Assembly (NCBI RefSeq): GCF_021412625.1
Contig: NZ_JAKCFI010000017.1
Span: forward strand, 91,825-155,824
Length of the DNA stretch: 64,000 nt
DNA from: Myxococcus stipitatus
Lineage (GTDB): Bacteria; Myxococcota; Myxococcia; Myxococcales; Myxococcaceae
Direction of reading: 5' to 3'
The position numbers and the translations under genes are program-made. Positions 63,364-64,000 of this stretch are shown piece after piece (position 1 is the first letter of the stretch; the number at the start of each line of letters is the position of its first letter). The notes below the pieces were generated by a model. It was not told the DNA's origin and did not search any database. It saw only the letters and a program-made list of their open reading frames with translations.

Positions 63364-63840
63364 TCAAGCCATCCTCTCCCTGTGTCGAGAGAAGACGAGG
63401 CCGTCCTTCCGGACCGCGCCGATGCACAGGAAGTCGCCGGAATCGAAGCCGACATGGAGGACTCGCTGGGCGGCATCCCCGAGGAGCGTCGGTCCTATGT
63501 GCCGGGCGAGATGCCGGACCGCGAGCGCGGCGTAGGCCAGCGCCAGGGCGTACTCGGCATCGTTCCCGAGGCCGTCCTCGTGTTCGTAGGCGAGCCGGTA
63601 GATGGAATCGAGGATGGCGGAGCCCGAGTCGGGCGTGTCCTGGCCCCATCGCTGCCGGAACAGCCAGTCGGGGTTGGTCGCGTCATAGGGGGCCCCGATG
63701 AGATGCATGTCGGCCGTCGCGCGCCCCCGCACGGTTGGGTTGAAGAGGCCAAGCCATAGGCCGGTGATGGGCGCTGGCGGCGGGGTCGTCCGCATGATGG
63801 TTTCGAGCCATTGCTGAAGCCGCCGGAGCTCTCCCTCCAC
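63364..63840 (-). CDS. Unknown protein, possibly an immunity protein; start uncertain
   Basis: 158 residues from a GTG at 63840, but coding character continues upstream in the same frame to 63909 (SRDNYLDAHRHPDWSTLG precedes it). There the frame meets the stop of the next gene with no ATG, GTG or TTG between. Visible parts are RRLQQWLETIMRTTPPPAPI, TGLWLGLFNPTVRGRATADM, YDATNPDWLFRQRWGQDTPD, a helical ALAYAALAVRHLARHI and a final VHVGFDSGDFL-like strand region. I do not recognise the family. Soluble, acidic, small and directly following another gene's 3' end, it has the look of a contact-toxin immunity protein; this is only inference. Confidence 0.6.
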   Translation of the reverse strand: MEGELRRLQQWLETIMRTTPPPAPITGLWLGLFNPTVRGRATADMHLIGAPYDATNPDWLFRQRWGQDTPDSGSAILDSIYRLAYEHEDGLGNDAEYALALAYAALAVRHLARHIGPTLLGDAAQRVLHVGFDSGDFLCIGAVRKDGLVFSRHRERMA

Positions 63841-63909
63841 ATCGAGTGTCCCGAGGGTGGACCAGTCCGGGTGGCGGTGAGCGTCAAGGTAGTTGTCGCG
63901 TGAGAGGAT

Positions 63910-64000
63910 TCAGCCGGTGCGCTTCGCCTCCTGCACAGCCGGGGTGAGGTTCGGAGAAGGGCCGAGGCGGACGGGGCCCGCCGGCGTCCAGTTGCGCGTG
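63910..64000 (-). CDS. C-terminal end of a gene extending beyond the window
   Basis: The last 29 codons before a TGA at 63912-63910 read RNWTPAGPVRLGPSPNLTPA and end VQEAKRTG. Codon use is typical of the window. The product cannot be identified. The following open frame is in the same frame and starts immediately after this stop. Confidence 0.5.
   Translation of the reverse strand, partial: TRNWTPAGPVRLGPSPNLTPAVQEAKRTG

Overview
The window is about 70% GC and almost fully coding, with strong G/C preference at third codon positions. The gene set points to a fruiting-type myxobacterium (Myxococcota, Cystobacterineae: Myxococcaceae or Archangiaceae). Supporting signs are several carboxypeptidase-regulatory-like surface proteins, hybrid Ser/Thr kinases with AAA and TPR regions, an FHA-type sigma-54 activator, tandem small KQSLYFPEEM-type ribbon-helix-helix proteins, and a three-hairpin small RNA that resembles my recollection of the myxobacterial developmental RNA Pxr. 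I see no IS element, prophage, CRISPR array or rRNA. One tRNA is present.

Left part (1-14.7 kb): a surface protein (partial), coaBC, a family-4 uracil-DNA glycosylase and an esterase. A lysine-fermentation set follows: kdd (4757), then kamD, a small exported protein, kamE, kal and kce (8433-12462, start and stop codons overlapping at three of the four junctions). This set converts 3,6-diaminohexanoate through 3,5-diaminohexanoate and 5-amino-3-oxohexanoate to acetoacetate, crotonyl-CoA and ammonia. A periplasmic catalase/ankyrin pair (katB-ankB) lies between kdd and kamD on the opposite strand. An SDR/methyltransferase pair and a His-rich small exported protein follow.

Middle (14.9-33.3 kb): a ChaN-type gene diverges from a TonB-dependent receptor with an unusually long N-terminus, which is translationally coupled to a 5'-nucleotidase C-terminal-domain lipoprotein. 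Next come the small tandem DNA-binding-like genes, the candidate sRNA, and the conserved tilS-ftsH-folP-glmM block. After a second surface protein come pdxJ-acpS-nnrD-tsaE in one tight operon.

Right part (33.4-64 kb): a class II amidotransferase; a hut operon (hutU, lipoprotein, hutI); a BON protein; an FdhF/YdeP oxidoreductase followed 15 bases later by a 1018-residue protein of unknown function with a possible degenerate nuclease-like C-terminus; an MBL/beta-CASP ribonuclease; an FHA sigma-54 activator facing two Ser/Thr kinases; an XRE regulator with a candidate operator; a Nudix hydrolase; a lipoprotein; and a proteostasis group (second ftsH, stand-alone sigma-1.1-like domain, grpE, DegP-type protease). 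It ends with a PilZ gene under an operator-like palindrome, glutamate dehydrogenase, tRNA-Thr(CGT) and a possible toxin-immunity end piece.

The most interesting signals are the sRNA at 21113-21248, the exported protein embedded in the kam operon, the unknown protein at 41977-45033, the free-standing sigma-1.1-like protein, and the palindrome placed between the -35 and -10 of the PilZ gene.
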